The position numbers were made by a program, and so were the translations under genes. The notes beneath the pieces are model-generated. The model did not search any database. It worked only from the letters and a program-made list of their open reading frames with translations, and was not told the origin of the DNA. From the NCBI RefSeq assembly GCF_000799715.1, contig NZ_JUHG01000011.1:620001-684000 (forward strand): a DNA stretch of 64,000 bases, given 5' to 3'. Origin of the DNA: Martinezella rhizogenes (GTDB lineage: Bacteria; Pseudomonadota; Alphaproteobacteria; Rhizobiales; Rhizobiaceae). Shown one piece after another: positions 8,455 through 17,516 of the stretch. Numbering within the stretch: position 1 is the stretch's first letter; every line of letters begins with the position of its first letter.

Positions 8455-8760
8455 ATGAACGATAAATGGCTCGGCGGTCCCCCTAGCGTGATAATCCCGC
8501 GACTGCAGTCGCTTCTTGCCGATATTCAGAGCCTTGCCTCACCCGGCGGCTTCGATGGGCCTACTGATGCTGTCATCATTCGCAACTGCATCCTCGCACA
8601 ACGCTCCGTTCCTTGCTTGATCGGCCAAATGAAGGGGCACCCTCAGATCAAAGATGGACCCGGGATAACCAGCGAACTCTTCTATCTCGACCGAAAGCGG
8701 AAGTTGGCGAGGACGCTCAGCCGCTGGTACCGTTTCGACCAAGGCCTTTTGGACATCTGA
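8455..8760 (+). CDS. small protein of unknown function, first gene of the FtsH-like protease module
   Basis: 101 residues from ATG 8455, chosen because GAAGGAGG (8441-8448) lies just upstream; a longer frame from 8302 has no such site. I recognise no family. The protein is soluble in appearance, with an Ile/Leu-rich N-terminal half and a basic stretch (LDRKRKLARTLSRWYRF) near the end. The next gene starts 20 bases after its stop. Small proteins before AAA+ proteases are often adaptors, substrates or antitoxins. That is inference only. Confidence 0.75.
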   Translation: MNDKWLGGPPSVIIPRLQSLLADIQSLASPGGFDGPTDAVIIRNCILAQRSVPCLIGQMKGHPQIKDGPGITSELFYLDRKRKLARTLSRWYRFDQGLLDI

Positions 8761-8780
8761 GCCCTGTGCGGAGAAAACCG

Positions 8781-10769
8781 ATGGACAAGTCTTTGGCCAA
8801 CCAACTTGATAATTACATCCACAAGCTTCAGGAAGTATCACGGCAGCTTAAAGGCTCTCGATCTGCGAGCTTCTTGAGAACAGAGCACAGCGGCGCAGCC
8901 ATCGCACGCGGTTCTGCGCGGGAGTTCCTTGCTTATTGTGCCCTGATAAGCCTTCTTCGGCGGAATATAGGTCCGATCTCGGAGCCCTCTTGCGTGGCAT
9001 TAATTGCTGTACCCAACCATTGGCGACTGGCGGACGTGAACGAAGCGGTCAAGATTATCTTTAAAGATGAGAAGGTTCGCTATTTGATGCATCCAACTAC
9101 CCAGAGGCGGGGCAGTTGGGAAGTCGACGCAACCGACTATCTAAAGTCTGGCAAACTGATCGTATTTTTCAATGAAGGCTCGCCTATTCATGAGGATTTC
9201 GAGCTTGCGGCGACGATGCGTGACCGACTTAAGTTATGTGACATTCGGCATCTCCAGGCGCTCGGACGACTGCGAGGCTGCGGTAATATTACTGACGACC
9301 AAGCTGCGATCATCGCGACGCAACCCTCGGAGAGAATGGAAGCGATCTTTCGGATAGGTCAGCCTGTCAGAAGGATCGCCGTCCGGCTTGCCGAGGAAAA
9401 TTACCAGCGTTCGGGCTCCAACGATACCAAGCAACTCGATGTCTCCAAGGGCTTCGGAGAAGCCAGTGTCTGGGCACAGGAGCTAAAGACAGACATCCAT
9501 GAATGGCGCGATGGCAAACTACCTTGGTCCGAGGTCGACAAAGGATGCTTGCTATACGGCCCACCAGGCACAGGAAAGACGCGTTTCGCGGCAGCCCTTG
9601 CAGCAGAATGCGGGATGCATTTGGAAGCGACGTCGATTGCAAAATGGCAAAGCAGCAAAGAGGGCCACCTCGGCGACATGCTCAAAGCAATGTACAGAGC
9701 CTTTGGGGCTGCCAAAGAGCAGGCACCGTGCCTCCTGTTTATCGATGAATTCGACTCGATTGGCGACCGGGCCAAATTTCCATCGAGGCACGCGGATTAC
9801 TCCACAAACGTCGTCAATGCACTTTTGGAGTGCCTCGACGGTACTGAAAGCCGTGAAGGCGTAATCGTCGTTGGCGCATGCAATTTCCCAGAGAAGATCG
9901 ATCCCGCACTGATCAGAAGCGGCCGTCTTGAAAAACACGTCTATTTTCCAATGCCTGATGTGAACGCTCGCGCTGAAATCCTTGCATTTCACTTGCCATC
10001 TCTTGCGGAAGACCCTGCCCTCAACAAAATCGCGGCTAGACTTCCTGGAAAAAGCGGAGCGGATTTAGAGCGTCTGGCAAGAGAGGCCCGCCGGGTCGCG
10101 CGACGGGAGCGCCGACCTATAACAATAGACGACATCCGAAGTAAAATCGTGCCGCTGCCCGAACTGAACTTTGAGCACCTGCTGCGGATTGCCACCCACG
10201 AGGCAGGACATGCGCTCGTGGCGCACATGCTGAAGGTCGGTCGCGTCGAGAGGGTCGAAATTTTTGATAATATCGTGACCTTTTCAACTGAGCTTGACGC
10301 TCACGGCATTACCGTTATCGAGCTGCCTGAGCGACCGTTCTGGACGCGATGGGAGATGATGAAAATGATCACCTTTCATCTTGCTGGCGCTGCGGCAGAG
10401 GAGGTGTTTTTCAAGGATACCTCGACTATGGCTTCAGGAAGCAAGGATAGCGATTTCGCGAAGGCAACGTCGCTCGCTGTAAAAATGGTGACTGAGCACG
10501 GCTTTGGGAGTTCGCGATATTATCTTCCCGGCTCCGTCGATGCGAGCAGTCCTCTTGACCTGTGGCAGGATCAGCGTCTGGAAGCCGAGGTCAATGAAAT
10601 TCTCGAAACGCAGTATGACCGAGCTTTTGACATGCTTAGCGGCCTGGAAACGAGCCTGGTTCAGTTTGCCGTAAAGCTAGCCGAAATGAAAACTCTTCAG
10701 GGAAACGACCTGAAAATGCTCTGGCCGGGAGCAGACATTTTGGATGGGAAGGAGGCAAGGAGATGTTGA
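8781..10769 (+). CDS. soluble FtsH-like AAA+ ATPase with M41 zinc protease domain
   Basis: 662 residues from ATG 8781 (GGAGAA upstream). Residues 1-235 are a unique N-terminal domain with no membrane segment, unlike FtsH. The AAA+ domain has Walker A GPPGTGKT (260-267), Walker B CLLFIDEFDS and an intact second region of homology ending IRSGRLEKHVYFP. The M41 protease domain has HEAGH (473-477), and D558 in DSDFAKAT aligns with the third zinc ligand of FtsH. All catalytic residues are present, so it should be an active ATP-dependent protease in the cytoplasm. It is not the housekeeping ftsH, which has transmembrane helices. It lies between a 101-residue partner and a phosphoesterase in a transposon cargo, so a defence role is likely but unproven. 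Confidence 0.85.
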   Translation: MDKSLANQLDNYIHKLQEVSRQLKGSRSASFLRTEHSGAAIARGSAREFLAYCALISLLRRNIGPISEPSCVALIAVPNHWRLADVNEAVKIIFKDEKVRYLMHPTTQRRGSWEVDATDYLKSGKLIVFFNEGSPIHEDFELAATMRDRLKLCDIRHLQALGRLRGCGNITDDQAAIIATQPSERMEAIFRIGQPVRRIAVRLAEENYQRSGSNDTKQLDVSKGFGEASVWAQELKTDIHEWRDGKLPWSEVDKGCLLYGPPGTGKTRFAAALAAECGMHLEATSIAKWQSSKEGHLGDMLKAMYRAFGAAKEQAPCLLFIDEFDSIGDRAKFPSRHADYSTNVVNALLECLDGTESREGVIVVGACNFPEKIDPALIRSGRLEKHVYFPMPDVNARAEILAFHLPSLAEDPALNKIAARLPGKSGADLERLAREARRVARRERRPITIDDIRSKIVPLPELNFEHLLRIATHEAGHALVAHMLKVGRVERVEIFDNIVTFSTELDAHGITVIELPERPFWTRWEMMKMITFHLAGAAAEEVFFKDTSTMASGSKDSDFAKATSLAVKMVTEHGFGSSRYYLPGSVDASSPLDLWQDQRLEAEVNEILETQYDRAFDMLSGLETSLVQFAVKLAEMKTLQGNDLKMLWPGADILDGKEARRC

Positions 10770-10891
10770 GCACTATTTCCCGCTGTATTTCCTTTGTCGA
10801 AGCCAAGAGAGCGCCCTCTACTGTTGTCGTCCGTGATGGTGCCGAACCTGAATTCCAAGCACATGGCGGACACGCTATGAAATCCGGCTGA
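10763..10891 (+). CDS. 42-residue ORF overlapping the protease stop
   Basis: ATG 10763 lies inside the last codons of the protease gene, and the protease TGA is at 10767-10769. GGAGGCAAGG stands just before the ATG, so translational coupling is likely. The peptide (MLSTISRCISFVEAKRAP...) has no recognisable domain and no membrane helix. It could be a short regulator of the protease or a chance frame. The 95 bases between its stop and the phosphoesterase show no terminator. Confidence 0.4.
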   Translation: MLSTISRCISFVEAKRAPSTVVVRDGAEPEFQAHGGHAMKSG

Positions 10892-10986
10892 TGTAACCGG
10901 GCCCCCGAAAATTCAAAACTAAAGAGACTGCGGCGGAGTTCCGGCGCGTCACCACTCCCCATTGTCTTCACGAAAGGAACGGTCGA

Positions 10987-11799
10987 ATGCGAGCATGGAT
11001 CGTCAGCGACATCCACACCTCCCCTATGGACACTCTTTTGGGTACCTCCCTTCGCATCCAGGATGCGGACATTTGCATCTGTGCTGGTGACATCTCCAAC
11101 GATATCTCGACGAGCATCGCTTACCTGCTGCGGAATATCGAGCCGCATATGCCCGTCGTCTTAACGCTTGGAAATCATGACTTTTACGGTTCAAGTATTG
11201 ATTTCGCACTTGAAAAAGCACGGCGCGAAATCGATGGTAGCCGTATCCATCTCCTTGAAAATGACAGTATCGAGATCGGTGGGTGCCGTTTTATCGGCGC
11301 TAGCCTTTGGACGGATTTTGCGGTTTCAGTCGGCGACGATGAGCACATTCCGCCAGAGGAGCGACGGACCAAAGCGTTTGAACTCGTTCCATGGCAGATG
11401 GCGGATTTCCATGCAATTTTCCGATCCGACGAGCGACGACCAGGTGAAAACGGCCTGGTAACCGTCCAAGAGATTCTCAATCGTCATATTGCAAGTCGAT
11501 CTTATATCGACCACGAACTGTCGAAGCCGTTCGGTGGCCGGACCATTGTTCTCACGCATCATGCGCCGCATATGCAGTCGATGGATCCGAGCTTTTTCGG
11601 CGAAGTTACCAACGCGGCTTTTGCGAGTGATCTATCTGACGTGATTACGCGGCGACGGCCAGCAATTTGGATACATGGCCACATCCATAAATTCCGCGAC
11701 TATATGGCGGATCAGACTAGGGTGATCTGTAATCCTCGGGGATACAGCCGCGAGCGCGAAACTTCGGGATTTAGGGATAGTTTTGTGATCGATTTATAG
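10987..11799 (+). CDS. calcineurin-like metallophosphoesterase
   Basis: 270 residues with the complete metallophosphoesterase signature: SDIH (7-10), AGDIS (D35), GNHD (62-65), THHAPH and HGHIH. It should bind two metal ions and hydrolyse a phosphodiester or phosphomonoester. The substrate cannot be read from the sequence. The start is ATG 10987 with AAAGGAACGG upstream. It is co-directional with the protease, 217 bases downstream of its stop, and may belong to the same cargo module. No signal peptide is present, so it is cytoplasmic. Confidence 0.88.
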   Translation: MRAWIVSDIHTSPMDTLLGTSLRIQDADICICAGDISNDISTSIAYLLRNIEPHMPVVLTLGNHDFYGSSIDFALEKARREIDGSRIHLLENDSIEIGGCRFIGASLWTDFAVSVGDDEHIPPEERRTKAFELVPWQMADFHAIFRSDERRPGENGLVTVQEILNRHIASRSYIDHELSKPFGGRTIVLTHHAPHMQSMDPSFFGEVTNAAFASDLSDVITRRRPAIWIHGHIHKFRDYMADQTRVICNPRGYSRERETSGFRDSFVIDL

Positions 11800-11849
11800 G
11801 ACCACTTCGGCGGCGACGCTTATGTCGCTCTACTTAGAGGCAAGTGGTC
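11800..11849. terminator. branched inverted repeat after the phosphoesterase gene
   Basis: GACCACTT (11800-11807) pairs with AAGTGGTC (11842-11849). Inside lies a second stem, GCGAC/GTCGC. It directly follows the phosphoesterase stop and separates it from the OLD-family gene. No T-run is seen, so this is either a terminator or a structured RNA element. Confidence 0.4.
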
Positions 11850-12000
11850 ATGAAAAGCCCACCCCGCTTGTTTCTTATCCTAATGCACGAATTTCTCGAT
11901 TTATTTCAATACTGGTGGATTGTTTTTCTATCTAATTATTGGAAGTTGCAAAACGAGCCTCTTCAGCTCTACTATCAGCGGCAGCTGGGAGGATAAGAAG

Positions 12001-14013
12001 TTGAAACTTTTGAAGGCTCGTATCACCGATTATCGCAGTGTCAAAGATTCCGGTTGGATCGATTTCGAACAATCGAAAACAATTTTGGTTGGCCCAAACG
12101 AGGCCGGAAAATCCGCCATCTTGCGTGCCCTTCAGCAAATAAATGCACCCAGCGCAACACCCAGTTTTGACGCTTTGCGAGATTATCCACGCAAGGACTA
12201 CAACGACATAACCACAAATAAAACAGACCCTTCAAAAACGGATGTTGTCGTTGCGCATTTTACGTTGGACGAAGATGACATAAAGGCAATCGACGAGGAA
12301 TTCCGAGCGGTAACTTATGTCTTTGGCAGGCGATTGGACAATTCTTGGTGGCATGACTTGGAGGCTGCGCCCCCAAAACCTACGACAGAAAGTATCGCCA
12401 AGGATTTGCAACGGTTAGCCGCGCATATCGACGGGAGGCAAAAAGAGGAGGACGAAAAGTCGAGCAAGCTTCTCGAAGTCGCGCTCTCGAAGTGGGCTCA
12501 TGCCAATCATTGGCTACAAGGCGATATCAGTGCGACCGTGATTGCTTGGCTTACCACGCACTATCCTCTGGTAGACGAAGAAGACGAAAAAGAAGAGGCT
12601 CGGTACGATAAAATTTTAAAGCTGGCGAAGTCCGACGCGAAGCGAAAAGCTGCACTGGCCCATCTGCAGAAATCCGTGCCCGTCTTCGTCCTCTTTAGTA
12701 ACTATTATCGCGTCCGCCCACTTATCCATCTCGAACATCTCGCCACTCGTATTGAACAAAATTTGCTCGATGACGACCAATATGACTATGGCAATCAATG
12801 CTTATTGAAGCTCCTGGGTTTTACAGCGCGTGAACTTTCGGACCTCGGGAAAGCACCCGAACCATCCGCAACAGACCACGAAGGGCTGAAGAGGTACAGG
12901 GATCAACTCGACAAACGATCTTATCAGTTGAATGCCGCCAGCGTTCGGCTGACGTCAGAGATAGTAAAAATCTGGAATCCAAATCCGGATCGGGCAGAGG
13001 CAAACCGGCTTCGAATTACGGCGGATGGCCAGTATTTGAAGGTCGTAGTGGAAGATGAGCTTGGGGTCGAAATCGAGCTTGACCAGCGATCTGAAGGCTT
13101 TCAATGGCTGGTATCTTTTTTCGTCGTATTTTTCTCGGAGACTGAAGGGAAGCATTCGAACGCGATTCTTTTGCTTGATGAGCCTGGGATGAGCTTGCAT
13201 GCGCTCAAGCAGCGTGACTTTCGTGAAACAATCTCAAAATTAGCCGAAGCCAACCAGACTGTTTATACGACGCATTCGCCTTTTCTTGTGGGCCCCGGCG
13301 AACTCGACCTCGTCAGAGTTATCGAGATGAAGGATAGGCGAACAGGTACGAAAGCGCACACAACTATTACAGCTGCTGACCCAGCCGCTCTTCTTCCTTT
13401 GCAAGAGGCTCTGGGATACGACCTTGCTCAAAGCTTGTTTGCCCAGCAGCGCAATCTTATTCTCGAAGGATTGACCGACTTTTGGTATATCGAAGCCACA
13501 GCCGAGCTTCTGCGGCAAGATGGCGTGGCTGATCTGAACTCAAAGATTGCTCTTATTCCCGCCAATACGGCCAGCAAAGTCGTTTACTTTGCAACCATTC
13601 TTGTCGCTCACAATTTGAAAGTTGCAGCATTGCTCGACTCGGACAATGCGGGTGATCAAGCCGCAAAACAAGATGTCTTAGTGCATCGCCTGGGCGCGAA
13701 ACGTATCCTGCGCACAATGGACTTCATAACCCACCCGATCCCCAAAGCAGAAATCGAGGATTTACTTCGAGATACTTTAATAAATATTGCAAATAGGGAG
13801 TTTGGACTCGACGTGAGTATGGAGGCGACATCTTCAGCTCAAACGCCAATCGTAGACGTATTAGCCAAAAAGGGTGGTGGAAATTTTTCCAAATATAAGT
13901 TGGCTAAGGCGTATGTGCGATGGACTAGAGACCACTCGTCAACAGAACTGAGTCAGGCGGAACGCACAGGATGGGGGAAATTGATCGACGCAATAAATGC
14001 TGCTTTAAAATAA
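12001..14013 (+). CDS. OLD-family ATPase with TOPRIM nuclease domain
   Basis: 670 residues from TTG 12001, chosen because GGGAGG lies 8 bases upstream and the ATPase fold starts there (KLLKARITDYRSVKDSG). Walker A is GPNEAGKS (31-38). The ABC-type Walker B is LLLDEP with D393 and E394. The C-terminal TOPRIM domain has E489 (LILEGLTDFWYIE) and D546/D548 (LLDSDNAGD). OLD-type proteins are DNA nucleases with anti-phage roles. No UvrD-type helicase is adjacent, so this is not Gabija. The stop is 74 bases before the sensor kinase gene of the Detocs-like set, and the two could be cotranscribed. The gene is visibly AT-rich compared with the flanks. Confidence 0.83.
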   Translation: MKLLKARITDYRSVKDSGWIDFEQSKTILVGPNEAGKSAILRALQQINAPSATPSFDALRDYPRKDYNDITTNKTDPSKTDVVVAHFTLDEDDIKAIDEEFRAVTYVFGRRLDNSWWHDLEAAPPKPTTESIAKDLQRLAAHIDGRQKEEDEKSSKLLEVALSKWAHANHWLQGDISATVIAWLTTHYPLVDEEDEKEEARYDKILKLAKSDAKRKAALAHLQKSVPVFVLFSNYYRVRPLIHLEHLATRIEQNLLDDDQYDYGNQCLLKLLGFTARELSDLGKAPEPSATDHEGLKRYRDQLDKRSYQLNAASVRLTSEIVKIWNPNPDRAEANRLRITADGQYLKVVVEDELGVEIELDQRSEGFQWLVSFFVVFFSETEGKHSNAILLLDEPGMSLHALKQRDFRETISKLAEANQTVYTTHSPFLVGPGELDLVRVIEMKDRRTGTKAHTTITAADPAALLPLQEALGYDLAQSLFAQQRNLILEGLTDFWYIEATAELLRQDGVADLNSKIALIPANTASKVVYFATILVAHNLKVAALLDSDNAGDQAAKQDVLVHRLGAKRILRTMDFITHPIPKAEIEDLLRDTLINIANREFGLDVSMEATSSAQTPIVDVLAKKGGGNFSKYKLAKAYVRWTRDHSSTELSQAERTGWGKLIDAINAALK

Positions 14014-14087
14014 ATAACAGCAAATGTGGCGGCAAGTTGTAGAAGCCGTGCACCGGCCAGGATCTTGTCTCGATATTCGAATAAGGC

Positions 14088-17042
14088 GTGAAAATTCTCA
14101 ATTCGAGGATAGAATTATTGCTTAGTCAGATAGCTAATGTAAGAATTAAAAACCTTCTGCGCGGCGTCCTAAATGCAAATAACGAACGCGCAAAAGAAGA
14201 GACCTTCGCCAACTTGCGAAGGGAGACGTCAATTTCGGACGCATATGCGGTCTATCAATTCCTGGAGAGCCCTCTTGCCAGAGGCTTCGCCAAGGTAGAT
14301 GCCTTTCCTGCCAGGCCACATCGCACATCAGCATTTAATTTTTTCGGTCCAGCTCCGATTGCGCACGAGCTAACGGCGCAACGCGTGCGTATTGAAAACA
14401 ACAAGGAAAAAATACTTCAGGCGATCAAACACCTTAAAGCTCTGAACACAGCGTTCATACGTGACGAAGACGCTGAAATCGCAAATCAGATACGCTCGAT
14501 ATCATCGCAATTTGGGTATTCTTTATTTTTTTTAAAAAAAATTCTCAGTATTAAGCACCTAAGAACCAACAACCATGACGTAAACCAGGCTATACAGTTG
14601 TATGTATCCGCGTTTAATACCCCGAGACGTAATATAATTGCGGTAGCCATCGAGGATTCTATTGATCCGTCGGGGTCGTACCCGAAAACTAGAAAGAGTT
14701 TTATAGGTTTCATTGCGCAAGGGCGTTTTGATAAGCCAACCGATGCAATAATTACTGATCATTTCCATCCCGCTCTCGCGAATGAAAGCTCTGCGTCAGC
14801 GGTGCTTCAGGCTTATGGTATCATTTCAATAATTGACGTCGCGTTCTTTTTATTGGCCCGAAACGAAGACATTTTGTCGGTCATCACAGAGCGCGATCAA
14901 CCTTTCCTCGTCCAAGCTGTACCCGCAGAATTGCGAAAGGCTTGGACTGCGGATTTCGACAACTTGGACCTCTCCGTGTTTACGCGGCATGACGATGATG
15001 ACCCAAAATTCTTTGAGTATAATTTTTTTAGACACACAAGTGCCTGGAATGAATACCGAAATGTTGAGCGTTATAGGCGGTGGGTCGAAGTTGTTGTTGG
15101 GAACCGCCTGAACGGCTTAGCGACCAGATCCTTGTCCCGAACTATCGCACCGGCATTACCACAGGTATCATTTACCCTAACGGACCTATGGAAAACTGAA
15201 TGCAAGGCTCCGCTGCAAATTGCCGCGTTCGATCCTCTTTCAGGTGGCTGCTTTCATCGAACTATCGCGCTGATGTCAATGATCGAAGCCGGAGAAACGT
15301 CAGAAGATATGACTGGGAACGAATTACTCGCTCTTCTCGATAAAACGGTGGACGTGGCTCATTGGGCGAGCGCGGTCGAATTGTCATCATTTCTAAGCGA
15401 AAGACCGAAAGATTGGCTCTTTCGATACCTAAAGGCCGCGCTAATCCACGATGCTTTGGAAACCAGCGTTTCTGGACACCGGTTGAGAAAGACAATTGAA
15501 AACGTAGTTATTGAGCAGTTTGGTGGAAACATCGTCAAGTTCACTGACTTCCTTTATTCTCAAGGCCAACATGTCGGAAGCCACTGCTACCATACTTGTA
15601 CGGAATCATTCCTTGTGCAGCTTTATCGTCTTTTTGGGAGTTCGAACGATGTCGTTGAGGCCAGAGCGGCCTTATTGGAATGGTATTCAGAAAGGACTAA
15701 TGCGGCACATCTCGCGGACCGAGCTAAGTCTCTGCGCTTGGACATAAAGCTCAGAAAGGTCAGAGATGACATAGATGACAACCGCATATACGTGGATCCG
15801 CTGCGCTTCATTCAATGGTTGAGTGATACAATAGGTCCCGATTTGCGGTCGGCAATTCCACTTCTTTCGGAGTGGCCACAACAGGTTGTTTCAGCAAGCG
15901 ACCTTGCAAACCCTGTTGCCCCTATCCAGCATCCGGAGCTTCGTCTGGGATTCCTCCTGAATCAAGCGTTTACGGAGTTTTGCTCCAATAAATTTTACGG
16001 AGTCGATTCTTATATCGGCAGGCGAATTAGGCATGGAACTCTTCGCGGGACGATGGTCCCCGAAATGCGCTCGCTTCTCGACGGGTTCAGAGCACAGAAC
16101 TTGCTAACCGAACCTCAAGCTTGTGCCAAATTCGAAACTTGGATGATCAATTATGAAGCAATAATCAAAGCCTTGGGCTTGGAACTTCTACAAATTCGGT
16201 CTGACTCCAAAGGAAAAGGAGCAATTTTATCGAACATAGGAGGCAGTGCCAAATATAACACAGTGAAACTTGCGATAGAGAGTGTCGCCAAGTTACTCAC
16301 GTTAGAAAATCCGGTTCCTAACGCCATTGCGCTTATACCGGAATATTGCTGGCTCATACTTGAAATAGATCTGAAAAAGATACGCGCTGAACTTCAACGC
16401 GTACGCGATGAAGAAATTTTGATAGACCCAACTCACTTTCTTTCAGATTGCGAAGCCCAAAATACACGGGCAGTCACAGAGCTTTGCAGAAATTTAAATG
16501 AGGCCGTCAGTCGAAAATTCTCGACACTTTCACTTTGGCTAACCAGACCTACCAATATTAGTCCCTCGACAACATTGGCACTATTGTTCAAGGCCGTAAT
16601 CGTCGAAGTAAAAGAGCAAATTCCGGGATACGACCCGGTGGTCACCGAGTTGGGAATATCTGATTTAGACCTTTACGGGAACAGATATCACTACGTCTAC
16701 GATATACTTTACATTTTGGTATACAATGCAGCGAGACACGGAAATCCGCGCGGCAAGCTTATATTTACGACAATCGCAGGTGAAAGCGTCGGTTCCAATG
16801 CCACATTTGAGGTCACTGTCATGTCAGAACTCAAAGGAGGCGACTTAATTTCCGAAGTGGAGGAAAAAATCCAGGCGGCGATGACCGCCGATATTGAAAA
16901 CGCTATGGTCGTCGAAGGGTTCAGCGGCATTCGAAAGATACGGACGCTAGCAGCCCAACTGGATGAAATTTCTCATTTTGGTGTGGGAAGTGAAGGTGAT
17001 TCAGTTAAGTTCCGGGTCGATCTGACCTTTCCGATCACGTAG
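14088..17042 (+). CDS. dtcA: Detocs-like sensor histidine kinase (DtcA-like)
   Basis: 984 residues from GTG 14088. The C-terminal third ends in a GHKL ATPase domain with an N-box at N880 (LVYNAARHGNP) and a GFSGIRKI glycine loop. About 230 residues before it, RIRHGTLRG contains H649, the best candidate for the phosphorylated histidine. The N-terminal two thirds is a large helical sensor region with no membrane helix. The next two genes are a lone receiver and a receiver fused to a nucleoside phosphorylase. This is the published three-gene order of Detocs, a two-component-type anti-phage system whose effector cleaves ATP. The assignment rests on domain order and not on a sequence search. Confidence 0.78.
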   Translation: MKILNSRIELLLSQIANVRIKNLLRGVLNANNERAKEETFANLRRETSISDAYAVYQFLESPLARGFAKVDAFPARPHRTSAFNFFGPAPIAHELTAQRVRIENNKEKILQAIKHLKALNTAFIRDEDAEIANQIRSISSQFGYSLFFLKKILSIKHLRTNNHDVNQAIQLYVSAFNTPRRNIIAVAIEDSIDPSGSYPKTRKSFIGFIAQGRFDKPTDAIITDHFHPALANESSASAVLQAYGIISIIDVAFFLLARNEDILSVITERDQPFLVQAVPAELRKAWTADFDNLDLSVFTRHDDDDPKFFEYNFFRHTSAWNEYRNVERYRRWVEVVVGNRLNGLATRSLSRTIAPALPQVSFTLTDLWKTECKAPLQIAAFDPLSGGCFHRTIALMSMIEAGETSEDMTGNELLALLDKTVDVAHWASAVELSSFLSERPKDWLFRYLKAALIHDALETSVSGHRLRKTIENVVIEQFGGNIVKFTDFLYSQGQHVGSHCYHTCTESFLVQLYRLFGSSNDVVEARAALLEWYSERTNAAHLADRAKSLRLDIKLRKVRDDIDDNRIYVDPLRFIQWLSDTIGPDLRSAIPLLSEWPQQVVSASDLANPVAPIQHPELRLGFLLNQAFTEFCSNKFYGVDSYIGRRIRHGTLRGTMVPEMRSLLDGFRAQNLLTEPQACAKFETWMINYEAIIKALGLELLQIRSDSKGKGAILSNIGGSAKYNTVKLAIESVAKLLTLENPVPNAIALIPEYCWLILEIDLKKIRAELQRVRDEEILIDPTHFLSDCEAQNTRAVTELCRNLNEAVSRKFSTLSLWLTRPTNISPSTTLALLFKAVIVEVKEQIPGYDPVVTELGISDLDLYGNRYHYVYDILYILVYNAARHGNPRGKLIFTTIAGESVGSNATFEVTVMSELKGGDLISEVEEKIQAAMTADIENAMVVEGFSGIRKIRTLAAQLDEISHFGVGSEGDSVKFRVDLTFPIT

Positions 17043-17051
17043 GCCAGCCCA

Positions 17052-17516
17052 ATGGATTTTCTAGTTGTTGAAGATGACCCGTTCAAGTTCAGAGAAATAG
17101 AAGCTTTATTGGATAGTCTAGTTCCAACCGCTACAATCGCGAACGTGACGTCAGTCCAAGCAGCAGTGCTGGCGGTGGAAAAAATGCAGTTTGACTGCAT
17201 CTTTCTCGACATTGCGCTCCCAAGTCATGATCTTCGACGCGGCGAAGGTGCTCCAACGTCGATGCCGTCTGGCGGCTTGGAGGTGCTTCTCGAATTAAGC
17301 TACCTCGGCAGGATCGACCGTGTGATTATTATTACTCAGTATCCCGAGGTGGAGATCGAAGGAAAACTTGTCCCGCTGGCAAAAGTATCCAAGGAAATAA
17401 AAACAATAATTGATGTCAATCTCTTGGGCGTGATTCAGTTCGACAAATACACAACCAATTGGAAGAAAGACATCGCTAATAAGATAGGGGGAATTGAGTG
17501 GCTACCGCTCTCATAG
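17052..17516 (+). CDS. dtcB: Detocs-like stand-alone receiver (DtcB-like)
   Basis: 154 residues forming a receiver domain: acidic pocket E7-D8-D9 (VVEDDP) and phospho-acceptor D53 (FLDIALPS). There is no output domain. It starts 9 bases after the kinase stop and overlaps the next gene by 19 bases. In Detocs the lone receiver acts as a phosphate sink that prevents accidental activation of the effector. That role is transferred here by gene order. A loop of about 15 residues after D53 is longer than in ordinary CheY-type receivers. Confidence 0.78.
   Translation: MDFLVVEDDPFKFREIEALLDSLVPTATIANVTSVQAAVLAVEKMQFDCIFLDIALPSHDLRRGEGAPTSMPSGGLEVLLELSYLGRIDRVIIITQYPEVEIEGKLVPLAKVSKEIKTIIDVNLLGVIQFDKYTTNWKKDIANKIGGIEWLPLS

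Noticed and set aside
8781..10769. Housekeeping ftsH
   Set aside because: The N-terminal membrane helices are missing and the gene lies inside the transposon cargo.
12001..17042. Gabija (OLD nuclease plus helicase)
   Set aside because: The gene after the OLD protein is a GHKL kinase with no UvrD helicase motifs.
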